The translations under genes and the position numbers were made by a program. 64,000 bases of DNA from Serinus canaria (Eukaryota; Chordata; Aves; Passeriformes; Fringillidae), in assembly GCF_022539315.1 (NCBI RefSeq), contig NC_066323.1, positions 17,535,719 through 17,599,718 of the forward strand, written 5' to 3'. A model generated the notes under the pieces. It was not told the origin of the DNA, did no database searches, and saw only the letters and a list, made by a program, of their open reading frames with translations. This document shows positions 62,460 through 64,000 of the stretch, piece by piece (the stretch's first letter is position 1; each line of letters begins with the position of its first letter).

Positions 62460-64000
62460 ATTTCACCAGCCACCTTCTGCCTCAGCTGGAGAGGGGAAAG
62501 GAGCCCTAGCTGCCTGTGTTTGTGTTTTGGGTGAGTCCTACACCCAGGAGCTGTGGAAAGCCACACCTCATTCGTGACTCCCTGTGACACCCTGTCAGCA
62601 TCCCAGTGTGCTGTGCCCCTGTCTCTGGGCTGCTCAGCTTTGCTGCAGTGCCCCTCAGCTGGGGCAGAGCCTCCAGGTGCCCAAGGTGACTCCAGGCAGG
62701 AGGGAGTCCCAGGCTGAAGCAGGGAGCCATGCTCCATTATCACCTCACAACAGCCACACTCATGGTCCAGTGACAGTCTGAGAATTCTCTGTTCATTTAC
62801 AGCCCCACCAGGTTCCATTTCAATGCTGGTGCTGAAAAGCAAATACCCACTATGAACAAGGCCATCAAATTAGTCTCAAAACCTGTTTGATCCATTAATT
62901 GCCCAGATCTAACTCAGTAAGTTGTCTGAATGATATATTTATGTAGATGACAAAGTGGCCCTGTTCGTTTGGAGTAGAGCACTGGATTTTGTGATATGCC
63001 AGTGCACTAGAGTGGAAAATAAACAACATCCTCAACTGCTGAATAATTAATTATTTTACTGAATTAAATATGAAAATAGTACAGGTCATTTAGAATTTCT
63101 TATGCTTTTTAATAATAGTGTCTTCAAAACCTATCACATTGCTCAGCTTCATATCAACATCTATTTTATTTACTCTCCATTTTTAACATGCAGCACGCTG
63201 CAGTATTTTGTACAAACAGCCATATAAAAACATCAGATGCTGTCAAGTAGGAAGTGAAGGTTTTGATACTACTGGGGTGCCTCAGAGACAGCTTGGCATT
63301 GTGGGTCAGGCTTCATAGCTCAATTTCCAAAAGTGAAGGTAGCAAAGTAATTAATGAGAATATTTATTTCGTAAAAGGGGGTTTCCTGGGGAAAAATTTG
63401 TTTGCATATGCAAGAAAGTATATGCATCTGTCCATACTTCTCAGCACTAACAATAAGGTCCTGCTGCCTTGTAGAATGAAAAGGGGAAATAACCTCACAA
63501 CAAACACCCCTCATCACAACCAGAGCCAGACAAATGCTGAATTATATTTTTTTTTCAAGGAAAAAGTAAGATTATTTAGGTCTAAGTCTCCTGAACATAT
63601 TCTAATTAGTCTCAGAGCACAAAATCACTTTGCCTGAGCTGAATCTGCCCTTTCTTCCCAAGCTTTGCTATGGGAAGAGCTGCCTCATCCATGGAGGTGG
63701 CAGCTTGACCAACGATGGAAGTCCTGCTTCTCTAAGCACAGCCTGCTCTGAACACACCTACCAGGACTCACAGAAAGTGATTTGATACAAGGCATCCTAG
63801 AAACCTGCCCCCAGTTTACACCTTTTCCCAATATTTGGTTTTTTACAGGATAAACTGAGCACCACATCTCCCCACAACTACACTGATCCAGGACCACAGG
63901 GAGTCTGCTGTAAAAGATTCAGTAAACAGGACTATTCTTCAGAAAACACAAGATGAGGTAAAATTCATCTCTCATTCTTGGAAATATTAAGGAGGCTAAT

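Larger units (their letters stand above)
60300..64000. other. Non-coding DNA, no gene seen
   Basis: AT-rich, with a slightly GC-richer patch at 62.46-62.8 kb that gives a 148-codon minus-strand frame without recognisable domains. It also holds the TG repeat and the 14-bp ATTACATT repeat. Confidence 0.65.

Overview
The window reads as a nuclear, AT-rich, gene-free stretch of a bird chromosome: either intergenic sequence or the inside of a very large intron. The avian assignment rests on four 5'-truncated copies of the CR1 LINE (near 19.8, 22.6, 27.3 and 35.9 kb). Their 3' ends carry the familiar bird CR1 signature, read on the + strand as ACAGAATGG, TTGGGTTGGAAGGGACC and then GATCATC. No Alu- or B-type SINEs are visible. 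CpG is sparse, stop codons are dense in every frame, and there is no operon-like packing. I found no open reading frame that I can defend as a protein-coding exon and no recognisable tRNA, rRNA, snRNA or retroviral gene.

Layout. 1-19.2 kb: unique-looking non-coding DNA with short A/T runs, small microsatellites and three short hairpins. 19.2-28.6 kb: the most repeat-rich part of the left half, with two adjoining perfect hairpins (19480-19535), a truncated CR1, a further hairpin with a 10-bp tandem repeat, a CR1 next to a GC-richer block (22.6-23.3 kb), a third CR1, and an old decayed minisatellite with a period of about 23 bp (27.95-28.6 kb). 28.6-54.8 kb: mostly featureless AT-rich DNA with one CR1 and three more notable hairpins (39.3, 43.0 and 44.0 kb). 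54.8-60.3 kb: a 200-bp polypurine tract, two stretches that look like conserved non-coding elements (55.87-56.29 kb), a T20 run, and a striking 0.9-kb GC-rich minisatellite (59.15-60.06 kb). The minisatellite ends against a small CpG-bearing islet with a TATAAAT box and an inverted pair of GATA motifs. 60.3-64 kb: plain non-coding DNA.

How it fits together. Nothing here forms a pathway. The two items that could be functional are the cluster of regulatory-looking DNA at 55.9-60.3 kb (inference from sequence style only) and the set of short, perfect, tight-looped inverted repeats scattered through the window. Those repeats look like footprints of template-switch mutation rather than genes. Both ideas need alignment to other bird genomes to be judged.
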